From: Marinagarivorans cellulosilyticus
GTDB lineage: Bacteria; Pseudomonadota; Gammaproteobacteria; Pseudomonadales; Cellvibrionaceae
Direction: 5' to 3'
Length of the DNA: 64,000 bases
Assembly (NCBI RefSeq): GCF_021655555.1
Contig: NZ_AP023086.1
Coordinates: forward strand, 3,626,685 to 3,690,684
Position 1 is the first letter of the stretch, and the number at the start of each line of letters is the position of its first letter. The translations under genes and the position numbers were made by a program. A model generated the notes under the pieces. The model searched no databases. It had not been told where the DNA came from and was given only the letters and a program-made list of their open reading frames with translations. Below are positions 15,710-24,981 of the stretch, in pieces.

Positions 15710-18439
15710 ATGAACGCTATCAAGATTAAACCCATTTTCCTGGCTGTGGTTTTAACCAACCAAGCCTGGGCAGCAGAAAATGTTCAGTCGGAGAGTGACG
15801 ATGCAAAAGTCGTTGAAGAGGTTGTTGTCACCGGTTTTCGTGGTTCTCTTGTAAACTCCATGAATGCCAAGCGTAATGCGACAGGCGTTGTGGATGCAAT
15901 TTTTGCCGAAGATATTGCTGAGTTTCCTGATAATAACTTGGCTGAGTCACTGCAACGCATCCCTGGTGTGGCAATTAGCCGCGCGGGCGGTGAAGGTCGT
16001 CAAATTACAGTGCGTGGTTTAGGGCCGGGTTTTACGCGTGTGCGTATTAATGGCATGGACGCTATGTCATCTACCGGCGGTACTGATGCTATCGGTGGTA
16101 ATAATCGTGGTCGCGGTTTTGATTTCAACACCTTCTCATCAGATCTCATTAGCAATACATTAGTTAGAAAAACCAATTCTGCTGAGCAAGGTGAGGGGTC
16201 CTTAGGTGCAACTGTCGATTTTGAAACGGCTCGCCCTATGGATATGGACGATATGACCTTGTCGGTTAATGGCAATATTGGCTATAACGAGCAGGCTGAA
16301 TCGGTAGACCCAAAATTAGCTGTTTTATTTAGCAAGCAGTTTAGTGATACCTTTGGCGCATTGTTTTCTGTGTCTTATGCCGATCGTGAGATTCTAGACG
16401 AAGGTAACTCCACTGTACGCTGGGAAAATACCTATAATGCAGGTAGTTATCGAGGTCAGGCGCTAGATGACCCGGATATATCACCCGAGGATGCAGCTAG
16501 CTTGACGGCTATCAATAACGCATACCACCCTCGTATTCCACGCTATGATTCCTATACCCATACAATCGAGCGCACAGGCCTAGCCACTACATTACAATGG
16601 CAGCCAACGGATGTTACAGACCTTGTTTTAGATGTGCTTTTTGCTAGGCATGACTCGACACGTAATGAAATATTTATGCAAGGTGTGGGTAATTCAAGCA
16701 GCGCTTATGCAGGTTACAACTACACAGATTATGAAATTCAAGGTAACTCGTTAGTTTATGGCAACATCAGTAACGCGGATGCCCAAGTAGAGAATCGCTT
16801 CGACGAGCTGTCTACCACTTTTACACAATTTTTATTAAGTGGTTCTCATGAGTTCAGTGATCGATTTCGTTTGAATGCATTGTTAGGTACCTCTAAATCT
16901 GAATTTGAAAACCCTATTCAAAATACCTTAATTGCTCGCGCAAATGGCGTGGGTATGACTTGGGATTATCGTGGCGACAGCGCCGATACTCTATTAACGT
17001 GGGGTGATGGCGCCTATCAAGAATCTAATTATGAACTCACTGGTATTCGCCAACGGCCACAAGGTACGAACAACGAGTACACAAATGCTAGCTTTGACTT
17101 GGCGTTTGATCTTAATGATTCGATTACCTTTAAAGGTGGTTTGACCGGTAAATCTTTTGATTTTGATACTTATCAATCGCGTTACGGTAGTGAAGGTGCT
17201 AACGGGTTAAGTATAACTGGTAATACATTTTTTTATGATTCAGGTCTTGGTGAAAACAAGGCATGGTTAGTCCCTGATCGAGCGCCTTTCATCGCTGCAG
17301 GCATGCTTTCGGGGCAGGGCGCATTTGAACTTATCCCTCGTGAACGTGACACTTATGCGATTGGCGAAGATACTATATCGCTATTTGCCCAAATGGACTT
17401 CAATACAGAATTTGGCGATATGCCATTTTTTGGTAATTTAGGTTTACAGTATTTCGATACCGACCAGTCTTCAACGGGTTGGTTTGATGTGGATGGCGAT
17501 GGCAACAACGAGCAAACTGTATTCGAGCATTCATACGATGATATTTTGCCATCGTTGAATTTAAGTTTAGAGGCGATGGAAAACGTAATTCTTCGCTTTA
17601 GTGCTTCAGAGGGTATTACGCGTGCTGGGCTTAGCTCTTTAAGGGCTGATCAAGGTGTAAGTGTTAATGGTAGTTCTTATACTATTACCGGAGGTAACCC
17701 GTTGCTGGAGCCTACGAAAGCTACCAGCTTTGATTTTGGTGTTGAACTTTACATGTCCGATACCTCGATGTTGTCACTTACAGCGTTCAAAAAGAATATC
17801 GAGAGCCACGTACAGCGCTTACGCGATCAAAAAACACCTGCTGAACTTGGTATTCCAGCGTCAGAAGTTGATGAGCAATGCACTGCAGCTGCGCAATCAC
17901 CCGATAACTGTAACGTAAATGCATTATTTGACCGCTCTGTACCTTTAAATGGCCCAGGTGGCGACCTACACGGTTTCGAATTTCAGGTACAAGGTGACTT
18001 CAGTGCCTTTGGCGATGTAGGTCAATACTTTGGTTATATCGCAAACTATACGTACGTTAAAACTCAGTTAGCTTATTTAAATGATAAAGGCGAAATTGAC
18101 GTTGTTGCAGACTTGACAAACTTATCTGATGTTACTCAATCGGCGACATTTTATTTCGAAAATGATACGTATAGTGCACGTTTAGCATGGGTTGATCGTT
18201 CTGATTACCTCACTGATGCGCGTGGTCGTAATGGCAATGTCCAGCATGGTACATATGGTACAACCAATCTAGATTTTTCTTCTTCTTACCAGATTAATGA
18301 TAATTTCAAATTGTCTTTTGATATTAATAATTTGACCAATGAAGGGGATGATCAGTGGGTAGATAATGCCGACCACCGTTTGTCTTATTATCATGAAACA
18401 GGCACATACTTCTCCTTAGGCTTACAGTATAAATTGTAA
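15710..18439 (+). CDS. TonB-dependent receptor, carbohydrate type
   Basis: A 909-residue outer-membrane receptor of the TonB-Xanth-Caul group, which imports oligosaccharides in plant-polymer degraders. A short signal peptide (ending about AWA) is followed by a TonB-box-like EEVVVTGFRGS and the plug domain (IAEFPDNNLAESLQRIPGVAISR, GRQITVRGLGPGFTRVRINGM). The beta-barrel is about residues 200-909 and ends in an aromatic-rich strand (YFSLGLQYKL). Its place between GH28 and GH105 genes implies pectin oligomers as cargo. ATG start; no strong ribosome-binding site is seen. An operator-like palindrome lies upstream and a strong terminator follows, so it is probably a single-gene transcript. Confidence 0.92.
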   Translation: MNAIKIKPIFLAVVLTNQAWAAENVQSESDDAKVVEEVVVTGFRGSLVNSMNAKRNATGVVDAIFAEDIAEFPDNNLAESLQRIPGVAISRAGGEGRQITVRGLGPGFTRVRINGMDAMSSTGGTDAIGGNNRGRGFDFNTFSSDLISNTLVRKTNSAEQGEGSLGATVDFETARPMDMDDMTLSVNGNIGYNEQAESVDPKLAVLFSKQFSDTFGALFSVSYADREILDEGNSTVRWENTYNAGSYRGQALDDPDISPEDAASLTAINNAYHPRIPRYDSYTHTIERTGLATTLQWQPTDVTDLVLDVLFARHDSTRNEIFMQGVGNSSSAYAGYNYTDYEIQGNSLVYGNISNADAQVENRFDELSTTFTQFLLSGSHEFSDRFRLNALLGTSKSEFENPIQNTLIARANGVGMTWDYRGDSADTLLTWGDGAYQESNYELTGIRQRPQGTNNEYTNASFDLAFDLNDSITFKGGLTGKSFDFDTYQSRYGSEGANGLSITGNTFFYDSGLGENKAWLVPDRAPFIAAGMLSGQGAFELIPRERDTYAIGEDTISLFAQMDFNTEFGDMPFFGNLGLQYFDTDQSSTGWFDVDGDGNNEQTVFEHSYDDILPSLNLSLEAMENVILRFSASEGITRAGLSSLRADQGVSVNGSSYTITGGNPLLEPTKATSFDFGVELYMSDTSMLSLTAFKKNIESHVQRLRDQKTPAELGIPASEVDEQCTAAAQSPDNCNVNALFDRSVPLNGPGGDLHGFEFQVQGDFSAFGDVGQYFGYIANYTYVKTQLAYLNDKGEIDVVADLTNLSDVTQSATFYFENDTYSARLAWVDRSDYLTDARGRNGNVQHGTYGTTNLDFSSSYQINDNFKLSFDINNLTNEGDDQWVDNADHRLSYYHETGTYFSLGLQYKL

Positions 18440-18447
18440 GTAATATT

Positions 18448-18486
18448 ATTCAGGCGTTCAAAATGGGCGCCTGAATTTTATTTTGT
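18448..18486 (+). terminator. Terminator after the TonB receptor gene
   Basis: Perfect stem ATTCAGGCG (18448-18456) / CGCCTGAAT (18468-18476) followed by TTTATTTTGTT: a classic rho-independent signal. Confidence 0.88.
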
Positions 18487-18531
18487 TATTGCCCTTGTAC
18501 CTGAATATCAGTAATCGCTGAGACTCAATAA

Positions 18532-21036
18532 ATGATTTACCCACCCATTAAAAAATATTGTCTTTTACGGGCAACAAAAAAATGGCTTGTCGCGTCGATT
18601 GCACTTTCTTTATGTGCATGTGCTACAAGCAAACAAAGTAATAACTCAGCTTCGGCTATTGAAGCACCTTCCACGTTTGTTGCAAATATTTCAGTAGGGA
18701 ACCCTTCTGATTTTATGCGTGAAAAGAGTCCGTTGTATTTTAGTTACAATGAATTAGGCGTGTCTGGTACGACTCTACTAGTAGCCTTACGCAATGGTGT
18801 GGCGCAACCTACTCAAGCCATCGATGTTGATGCTGATGGCATACTTGATGGCATTGCAATAGCGCTCGATCTCAAAGCGTATGAGCAAGTAGATCTGTCC
18901 ATTCAAAAGGTAAAACAAGCCCCTAATTCAAAAAAACTGACCCAAGCTGAAATATCACACAAAGTTGGGGGGGAGTGGGTGCCGCATACACGTACAGAAG
19001 GTTTTCAGGAGTATGTGGGTGGCGAATTTCAGAATGTCCAATCACTCACACCGCCAAAACAGTATACGGATCATTCAAATTGGATTCGTTACGAAGGTCC
19101 TGGCATTGAGTCTGACAAAGTAGCTTATAGAGTCTACCTTGATGGCCGCAACGGATTTGACATTTTCGGCAAAATCTCACCAGACCCTGTACTACAAAAA
19201 ATCGGCCAAGTCGGTTATTCGAGTTATCACGAGATGCAACCTTGGGGAATGGATATTCTTAAGGTGGGTAGTTCTTTAGGTGTAGGCGGTTTTGGATTTT
19301 ACGACGGCAATAAAATTGTTGGTGTTAATGACGTGGCTTCGCATACCGCAACCGTCACCAATAACGGGCCAATTTTTTCGGGCGTAAAAATCGACTATAA
19401 AAACTGGAATATTAACGGGCAAACGCTTGATGTTAATGCACACCTAACAATGCGTGCCGGTAGCCGGCTTGTGCACAATTCACTGACTCTATCCGAATCA
19501 CTTCCCAATTTAGCCATAGGCTTTGTTAAGCATAAAAATACGGAGTTTATTGAAGGCTCTCGGGATGTGGCGGGCGATAGTTATAGTTATGTTGCTAGCT
19601 GGGGTCAGCAAAGCTTAAATGGCGACCACTTGGGCATGGCTGTTATATTTAGCAAACGTGACTTCCGTGATGTACTCAGCGATGAGAATTCCTATGCGAT
19701 AAAAATGGACACCGCTGGCAATGAGCTCAATTATTACTTTCTTGCCGCCTGGGAAGGCGAACACGGCAAGGGCATTAATAACCGCGAAGACTTTATTGTC
19801 TACTTAGAGCGTGAGGTAGAAAAATTAACGCAGGCTAATAGGGTATCGTTAAAAACGTCTTTATCCCAAAAGGATAAATCTGGTGCGTTAACGTCTGAAA
19901 AAGCACTTGATTGGAGTTACCGCTTAGCGGAATCAGAATTAAAGCGCAAAACCATGAGCTATCACGTAGATGGTTGGGATGTTAATCGCCGGCGCAAACC
20001 TAAGTTTGAATACGACATTATTGGTATGCTGCCATGGTCGTATCATGAGTTAGGTAAAGCGCTCGATAAACCTGAATATGACGATATTCTTCATCATATT
20101 ACCGGCAGTTTTATCAATGATGCGGGTGAAATTCAGCGTTATACATTCGACAGTTACAATATTGATGCAGTGGCCCCCGGTCGAACGGTTCTATCCCTTT
20201 ATAAATTAACGGGTGAAGAAAAGTATCGCAAGGCTGCCGATTTACTTCGCAAGCAGCTTGAGCAACACCCAAGGACTACTGAAGGGGCGTTTTGGCACAA
20301 AAAGAAATACACCTCGCAGCTGTGGTTAGATGGTGTGTATATGGGAATGCCGTTTTTAGCCGAGTATTCCATGCTTTTTGAAGGTGGCCATGCGCTTGAA
20401 GAAGTTGTAAAAGAGTTTGTCCTTACCGAAAAATATCTACGCGATCCCAAAACAGGGCTTTACTACCACGCGTGGGATGAGAAAAAAGCACAGGTTTGGG
20501 CCAGTCCCGAAACAGGCTTATCGCCACACTTTTGGTCCCGTGGCATGGGTTGGTTTGCTATGGCGTTGGTTGATGTGCTCGATATTATTCCGGAATCTAA
20601 ACCCGAATTGCGCGCGCCATTAATTCGTATTACTCAAGATTTGGCTAAAGCGCTAATAGATGCACAAGACAAAGCCACGCACACGTGGTGGCAAATTGCC
20701 GATATGCCAAACAAGCCCGGTAATTACCGAGAGTCCTCGGCAAGTGCTATGTTCACCTATTTTTTAGCCAAAGCTGTAAACAAAAACTACTTATCTCAAG
20801 GTTACAAGGCAGAGGCAATCAAAGCGTATAACGGCTTGATTAGCGAATTTGTTAACGTTAACGCCGACGGAACAATTAGCATGACGAACCAATGCTTGGT
20901 TGCAGGCTTAGGGTTTGGCCGCGATGGCAGTTACAAATACTACATGAGCGAGCGTGTTTTCCAAGACGACCCTAAAGGCACAGTGCCCTTTATGATTACA
21001 GGAATCGAAATCGCCAAATTATTACAACAGGATTAA
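18532..21036 (+). CDS. DUF4861-GH105 fusion: unsaturated (rhamno)galacturonyl hydrolase lipoprotein
   Basis: An 834-residue two-domain protein. A signal peptide with lipobox ends at Cys30 (SLCAC). Residues about 60-440 match the DUF4861 type often found in pectin loci (WIRYEGPGIESDKVAYRVYLD, YHEMQPWGMDILKVG). Residues about 460-834 form a GH105 domain with an alpha/alpha-barrel, including LWLDGVYMGMPFLAEY (probable catalytic Asp) and HFWSRGMGWFAMAL. GH105 removes the unsaturated uronate that lyases leave at chain ends. The two are usually separate genes, so this is a domain fusion. The lipobox suggests it acts in the periplasm or at the membrane. kduI follows after 3 nt, clearly the same operon. 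Confidence 0.88.
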   Translation: MIYPPIKKYCLLRATKKWLVASIALSLCACATSKQSNNSASAIEAPSTFVANISVGNPSDFMREKSPLYFSYNELGVSGTTLLVALRNGVAQPTQAIDVDADGILDGIAIALDLKAYEQVDLSIQKVKQAPNSKKLTQAEISHKVGGEWVPHTRTEGFQEYVGGEFQNVQSLTPPKQYTDHSNWIRYEGPGIESDKVAYRVYLDGRNGFDIFGKISPDPVLQKIGQVGYSSYHEMQPWGMDILKVGSSLGVGGFGFYDGNKIVGVNDVASHTATVTNNGPIFSGVKIDYKNWNINGQTLDVNAHLTMRAGSRLVHNSLTLSESLPNLAIGFVKHKNTEFIEGSRDVAGDSYSYVASWGQQSLNGDHLGMAVIFSKRDFRDVLSDENSYAIKMDTAGNELNYYFLAAWEGEHGKGINNREDFIVYLEREVEKLTQANRVSLKTSLSQKDKSGALTSEKALDWSYRLAESELKRKTMSYHVDGWDVNRRRKPKFEYDIIGMLPWSYHELGKALDKPEYDDILHHITGSFINDAGEIQRYTFDSYNIDAVAPGRTVLSLYKLTGEEKYRKAADLLRKQLEQHPRTTEGAFWHKKKYTSQLWLDGVYMGMPFLAEYSMLFEGGHALEEVVKEFVLTEKYLRDPKTGLYYHAWDEKKAQVWASPETGLSPHFWSRGMGWFAMALVDVLDIIPESKPELRAPLIRITQDLAKALIDAQDKATHTWWQIADMPNKPGNYRESSASAMFTYFLAKAVNKNYLSQGYKAEAIKAYNGLISEFVNVNADGTISMTNQCLVAGLGFGRDGSYKYYMSERVFQDDPKGTVPFMITGIEIAKLLQQD

Positions 21037-21039
21037 ACA

Positions 21040-21882
21040 ATGACACACGTAACTGACGAGCGCTACGCCGTCCATGTTGATGATTACAAACATTACGATA
21101 CCGACACACTGCGCAAACATTTTCTAATAGAAAAAATCTTTACGCCGAACGAAATTAACTTCGTTTACACCCACTACGAGCGCGTGATGGTTGGTGGTGC
21201 TATGCCCATCGACAAACCGCTAGTGTTGGGCGCGGTTGATCAGCAAAAAGCCGAGCACTTTTTAGATCGCCGCGAGCTTGGCGTAATTAATATTGGCGGC
21301 AGTGCGACTGTTAACATTGATGGTGAAGAATACGCGCTGGCTACTCGCGAAGCCATTTATATTGGCCGTGGTGCCAAAAGTGTTACCTTCGAAAGTGTTG
21401 ATGGGGAAAATCCTGCAAAGCTGTATATGAATTCCGCACCAGCACATCACGCGTACCCGCATAAAAAAGTCGGTATGGCTGATGCCAATGTTCTAGAGTT
21501 GGGTTCGGCAGAAACCTGTAATGAACGCAGAATTAACCAGCTGATTGTTGGCGGTGTGGTCGAAACCTGTCAATTGCAAATGGGGATGACAGAATTCAAA
21601 GCTGGTAGTGTTTGGAATACAATGCCAATGCATACCCATAGCCGTCGTATGGAAGCTTATTTTTACTTTGATCTTCCGCAAGATAGCGCTGTATGCCATT
21701 TTATGGGCCCAGCTAACGAGACCCGCCACCTATGGGTAAATAATGAGCAAGCTGTTGTATCACCGCCTTGGTCTATGCACTCTGGTGTTGGCACCGCCAG
21801 CTATACCTTTATTTGGGGTATGGCTGGTGAAAACCTAGATTATAACGATATGGATTTTCATCAGCCTTCAACGCTGAAATAA
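21040..21882 (+). CDS. kduI: 5-dehydro-4-deoxy-D-glucuronate isomerase
   Basis: A 280-residue KduI enzyme. It isomerises 5-keto-4-deoxyuronate, released from unsaturated pectin ends, to 2,5-diketo-3-deoxygluconate in the cytoplasm. The cupin fold carries the zinc motif MPMHTHSRRMEAYFYF with the His/His/Glu ligands; a final His of the site is in SPPWSMHSGVG. The length is exactly that of the family. It starts 3 nt after the GH105 gene and probably depends on its promoter. A long hairpin begins on its own stop codon, and a second terminator follows. Confidence 0.95.
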   Translation: MTHVTDERYAVHVDDYKHYDTDTLRKHFLIEKIFTPNEINFVYTHYERVMVGGAMPIDKPLVLGAVDQQKAEHFLDRRELGVINIGGSATVNIDGEEYALATREAIYIGRGAKSVTFESVDGENPAKLYMNSAPAHHAYPHKKVGMADANVLELGSAETCNERRINQLIVGGVVETCQLQMGMTEFKAGSVWNTMPMHTHSRRMEAYFYFDLPQDSAVCHFMGPANETRHLWVNNEQAVVSPPWSMHSGVGTASYTFIWGMAGENLDYNDMDFHQPSTLK

Positions 21883-21957
21883 TGCAGCGCTAGCCCTTAG
21901 CGCTGCATTAAATCACATACAAATAAAGCCCGAATTTTTCTCGGGCTTTATTTTATT
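21880..21957 (+). terminator. Tandem terminators after kduI
   Basis: First hairpin: TAATGCAGCGCTA (21880-21892) with TAGCGCTGCATTA (21898-21910), beginning on the kduI stop codon. Second: AATAAAGCCCGA (21922-21933) with TCGGGCTTTATT (21941-21952) plus a T-run, a standard rho-independent terminator. They isolate kduD from the GH105-kduI operon. Confidence 0.9.
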
Positions 21958-22056
21958 ACATTCCCCAAATAGTGTTCAGCGATGCCTATATCCAACATGG
22001 CATTGACGTTTTTTATCTACTCAATATATATACACTCTACAAACAAAGGTAATCAT

Positions 22057-22848
22057 ATGAGTCATCCACTTTTTGACCTTACCGGTAAAGTTGCGTTGGT
22101 TACTGGCGCAACCCATGGTTTAGGCATGGCAATGGCTAAAGGTTTGGCCAGCGCAGGGGCTACGCTTGTTATTAATGGTGTTTCATCGCAAGAAAAAATA
22201 GATGATGCCTTGGCGCAATACAAAGCAGAAGGTTATACAGCCTATGGTTATAAGTTTGATGTTGCTGATGAGCGTCAGGCTGAAGCCGCCGTTGCGCAAA
22301 TAGAAAAAGACGTTGGCCCCATTGATATTCTTGTTAACAACGCAGGGATTATTCGCCGTGTTCCGTTATTGGATATGCCACTTGAAGAGTGGGATAAAGT
22401 GATAAAAACCGACCTGACTGGCGTTTTTGTAATGACTAAAGCGGTTGTCAAAAATATGATTAAGCGCGACGGTGGAAAGGTTATTAATATTTGCTCGATG
22501 ATGAGTGAACTGGGCCGCGATTCTGTAGGCGCTTATGCTGCAGCGAAGGGCGGCCTTAAAATGCTAACGCGCAACATGGCAACCGAGTGGGCGCGCTTTA
22601 ATGTGCAGGTCAACGGTATTGGGCCGGGTTATTTTGCAACTAGCCAAACAGCGCCTATTCGCGTCGATGGTAACCCCTTAAACGAATTTATAAAACAGCG
22701 TACACCCGCAGGCAAGTGGGGCGATCCTAACGATTTACAAGGTGCTGCCATCTTCTTGGCTAGCCAGGCGAGTAACTTTATTACAGGCCAAATTGTTTAT
22801 GTTGATGGTGGTATTTTAGCCACGATTGGCCGCCCTCAGGGCGAGTAG
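22057..22848 (+). CDS. kduD: 2-dehydro-3-deoxy-D-gluconate 5-dehydrogenase
   Basis: A 263-residue short-chain dehydrogenase that reduces 2,5-diketo-3-deoxygluconate with NAD(P)H to 2-keto-3-deoxygluconate, the step after KduI. The nucleotide-binding VTGATHGLGMAMA, NNAGI and catalytic Ser...YAAAK are all present. The frame opens at 21982, but residues before MSHPLFDLTGKVALVTG are hydrophobic and unlike the family, so I place the start at 22057. It should have its own promoter in the 100 bp after the kduI terminators. The kinase and aldolase needed next (KdgK, KdgA) are not in the window. Confidence 0.93.
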   Translation: MSHPLFDLTGKVALVTGATHGLGMAMAKGLASAGATLVINGVSSQEKIDDALAQYKAEGYTAYGYKFDVADERQAEAAVAQIEKDVGPIDILVNNAGIIRRVPLLDMPLEEWDKVIKTDLTGVFVMTKAVVKNMIKRDGGKVINICSMMSELGRDSVGAYAAAKGGLKMLTRNMATEWARFNVQVNGIGPGYFATSQTAPIRVDGNPLNEFIKQRTPAGKWGDPNDLQGAAIFLASQASNFITGQIVYVDGGILATIGRPQGE

Positions 22849-22911
22849 TTTCGCCGCAACCCAATGTTTCACTATACTGATATTGTACGTTTGGTATTTT
22901 GTGAGGCGATT

Positions 22912-23670
22912 GTGAATAGAAAACCAATTGTTATAGCTAATTGGAAGCTTAATGGCGGGTTAGACCTAATTTGTATGTCACTTGCTTCGTTTATTGGTAA
23001 ACAATTTGACGGCACTATCGCTATATGTCCGCCGTATATCTATATGCGAGACATGATGGCGTTTTTAAAATTTTCTGAGCTGCTAATCGGTAGTCAAAAC
23101 GTCAGCCGATTTGAATCCGGGGCTTACACAGGGGAAACCTCAGCCCAAATGCTAAAAGAAGCGGGTTGCTCTTTGTGTTTAATAGGGCACTCAGAGCGCC
23201 GAGCAATGTTTAACGAGAGCAACGAGGGCTGCTGTATTAAAGTGGCCACAGCGCTTAATCACAATTTGTTGCCGGTGCTGTGTATCGGCGAAAGCCAGGC
23301 CGAAAAGGACGCCGGTAAAACATCCGCTGTTTTATCATCTCAATTAACACAAGGTTTGGCCAATATCGCACTAAAAGGCCGCGACCTTTGCATCGCTTAC
23401 GAGCCAGTGTGGGCGATTGGTACGGGTTTATCGGCTTCGCCAGAGCGCGCGCAACACGTCCACGAAATTATTCGCAATGAGTTAACCAGCTTATTCGGCA
23501 TTGCAGATGCCGAACGTATTCGCATTGTTTATGGCGGCAGTGTTAATAAAGGAAATACTGCGCAATTGTTACAACAAAAGGACATCGACGGCTTGCTTGT
23601 CGGTGGTGCCAGTTTAGATACAGAGCACTTTTTAGCCATTTGCCAGCAGGCTTGCGCAGTTAAAGAATAA
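22912..23670 (+). CDS. tpiA: Triosephosphate isomerase
   Basis: A 252-residue TIM-barrel enzyme that interconverts glyceraldehyde-3-phosphate and dihydroxyacetone phosphate. The catalytic residues are visible: NWKLNG (Lys), LIGHSERR (His) and AYEPVWAIGTG (Glu), plus the phosphate loop VYGGSVN. The frame opens at 22864, but the family N-terminus is NRKPIVIANWKLNG, so I chose the GTG at 22912 with GAGG upstream. It lies about 60 bp after kduD and just before fbp. Housekeeping tpiA is normally beside secG in gammaproteobacteria, so this is probably a second, pathway-dedicated copy; that is an inference. Confidence 0.92.
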   Translation: MNRKPIVIANWKLNGGLDLICMSLASFIGKQFDGTIAICPPYIYMRDMMAFLKFSELLIGSQNVSRFESGAYTGETSAQMLKEAGCSLCLIGHSERRAMFNESNEGCCIKVATALNHNLLPVLCIGESQAEKDAGKTSAVLSSQLTQGLANIALKGRDLCIAYEPVWAIGTGLSASPERAQHVHEIIRNELTSLFGIADAERIRIVYGGSVNKGNTAQLLQQKDIDGLLVGGASLDTEHFLAICQQACAVKE

Positions 23671-23753
23671 AATAGCCTTATTGGGTGCCTTCTTGTGAAT
23701 GCCCGACAATATAATATTTGATGTATTAAACCCAGTAATGATGAGGCTCAAGA

Positions 23754-24755
23754 ATGAAAACGCTCATAGATGTATTAGCTGAAGATGGCGCTTGCAAAGC
23801 CTTGAGCTCTATATTGCTGACTTTAACGCAGGCAACGCAGCACTTGTCTGCGCGTATTGCCTTGGGGGCGCTAGGCGGTATTTTAGGAAGCGCACAGAAA
23901 CAAAACATTCAGGGCGAAACTCAACAAACGCTGGATGTCGTCGCCAACGATTTAATTAAAGCTGCGCTACAAGGCCTTCCTGCTGTAGCCGCGTTAGTGT
24001 CAGAGGAGGAGGCTGGCGTGGTGCCGTGCTACGCTAATGGCTCCTATGTAGTAGCTTTTGATCCGCTTGATGGCTCTTCTAATATCGATGTGAACGGCCA
24101 AATCGGCACAATTTTTACCGTTTACAATCGGCTTCCAGAATTTGATCACCATAGTGAACAGCAGTTTTTAAGGCCGGGTTCGCAGCAAGTGTGTGCCGGT
24201 TATGTGCTTTATGGTCCCTCAACACAGCTGGTTTTATGTTGTGGTGGGCCAACGCGCAGTTTTACATTGTTAAATAAACACTCAAAAGATGCTGCCAAAA
24301 CACCCACACCATTAGATGCCCAAAGTGATTATGTATTGGTTGACGAAGTGCTGACCTTGCCAATAAAGACGTCAGAATTCGCTATTAATATGGCTCACCA
24401 AGCCGGTTGGGACGAGGGCGTCAAGCGTTATATTGGCGATGTACTGCGGGGGCGGGGCGAGCCATTTAATATGCGTTGGAGCGGCGCGATGGTGGGTGAT
24501 GTGCATCGTATATTGCTGCGCGGCGGTATTTTTTTATACCCGTTAAATCACAATAGTCATCGTAAAGCTAAGCTGCGGCTGCTTTACGAAGCGGCGCCAA
24601 TGGCAATGCTAATTGAGGGCGCTGGCGGTTTGGCGTATTCACAAAGCATACCTATTTTAGAGATTGCCCCGGCATCTTTGCATCAGCGCTTGGATGTTAT
24701 CCTAGGTTCCATCAGCGAAGTTGAGCGCTACCTTTCTTATATTATGCCCAGTTAA
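23754..24755 (+). CDS. fbp: Class 1 fructose-1,6-bisphosphatase
   Basis: A 333-residue fructose-1,6-bisphosphatase, the irreversible gluconeogenic step. It has the family signatures VSEEEAG, VAFDPLDGSSNIDVNGQIGTIF (metal-binding Asp/Glu cluster) and MRWSGAMVGDVHRILLRGGIFLYP. Its ATG follows GAGG by 7 nt. It is 83 bp downstream of tpiA. In this setting it would help turn triose phosphate from ketodeoxygluconate cleavage into hexose phosphate, which the cell needs when growing on pectin alone. The pairing with kdu genes is unusual; the enzyme call is not in doubt. Confidence 0.95.
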   Translation: MKTLIDVLAEDGACKALSSILLTLTQATQHLSARIALGALGGILGSAQKQNIQGETQQTLDVVANDLIKAALQGLPAVAALVSEEEAGVVPCYANGSYVVAFDPLDGSSNIDVNGQIGTIFTVYNRLPEFDHHSEQQFLRPGSQQVCAGYVLYGPSTQLVLCCGGPTRSFTLLNKHSKDAAKTPTPLDAQSDYVLVDEVLTLPIKTSEFAINMAHQAGWDEGVKRYIGDVLRGRGEPFNMRWSGAMVGDVHRILLRGGIFLYPLNHNSHRKAKLRLLYEAAPMAMLIEGAGGLAYSQSIPILEIAPASLHQRLDVILGSISEVERYLSYIMPS

Positions 24756-24981
24756 CATTTTTCTTAGAAGCTAAATGCTTCCAGTGTTGAAAAAAATAAT
24801 GTGTGCTGCGTCACTAAAGCGCATTTTGCGGTTCTGTGAATGCGTCAATTTACTTATATTTTTACTATTTATCTAAAAATTATTAAAATAACGCTGCGAT
24901 TCAAATTACTCTAGAGCCAAAAATCGGGCAATAAAATAGACTCGATGGGTTCAGTTCAAAAAATAAAAATGAGTATGTCTA

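Noticed and set aside
22912..24755. Calvin-cycle genes
   Set aside because: tpiA and fbp alone suggested carbon fixation, but no RuBisCO or phosphoribulokinase gene is near, and the pectin context explains them better.
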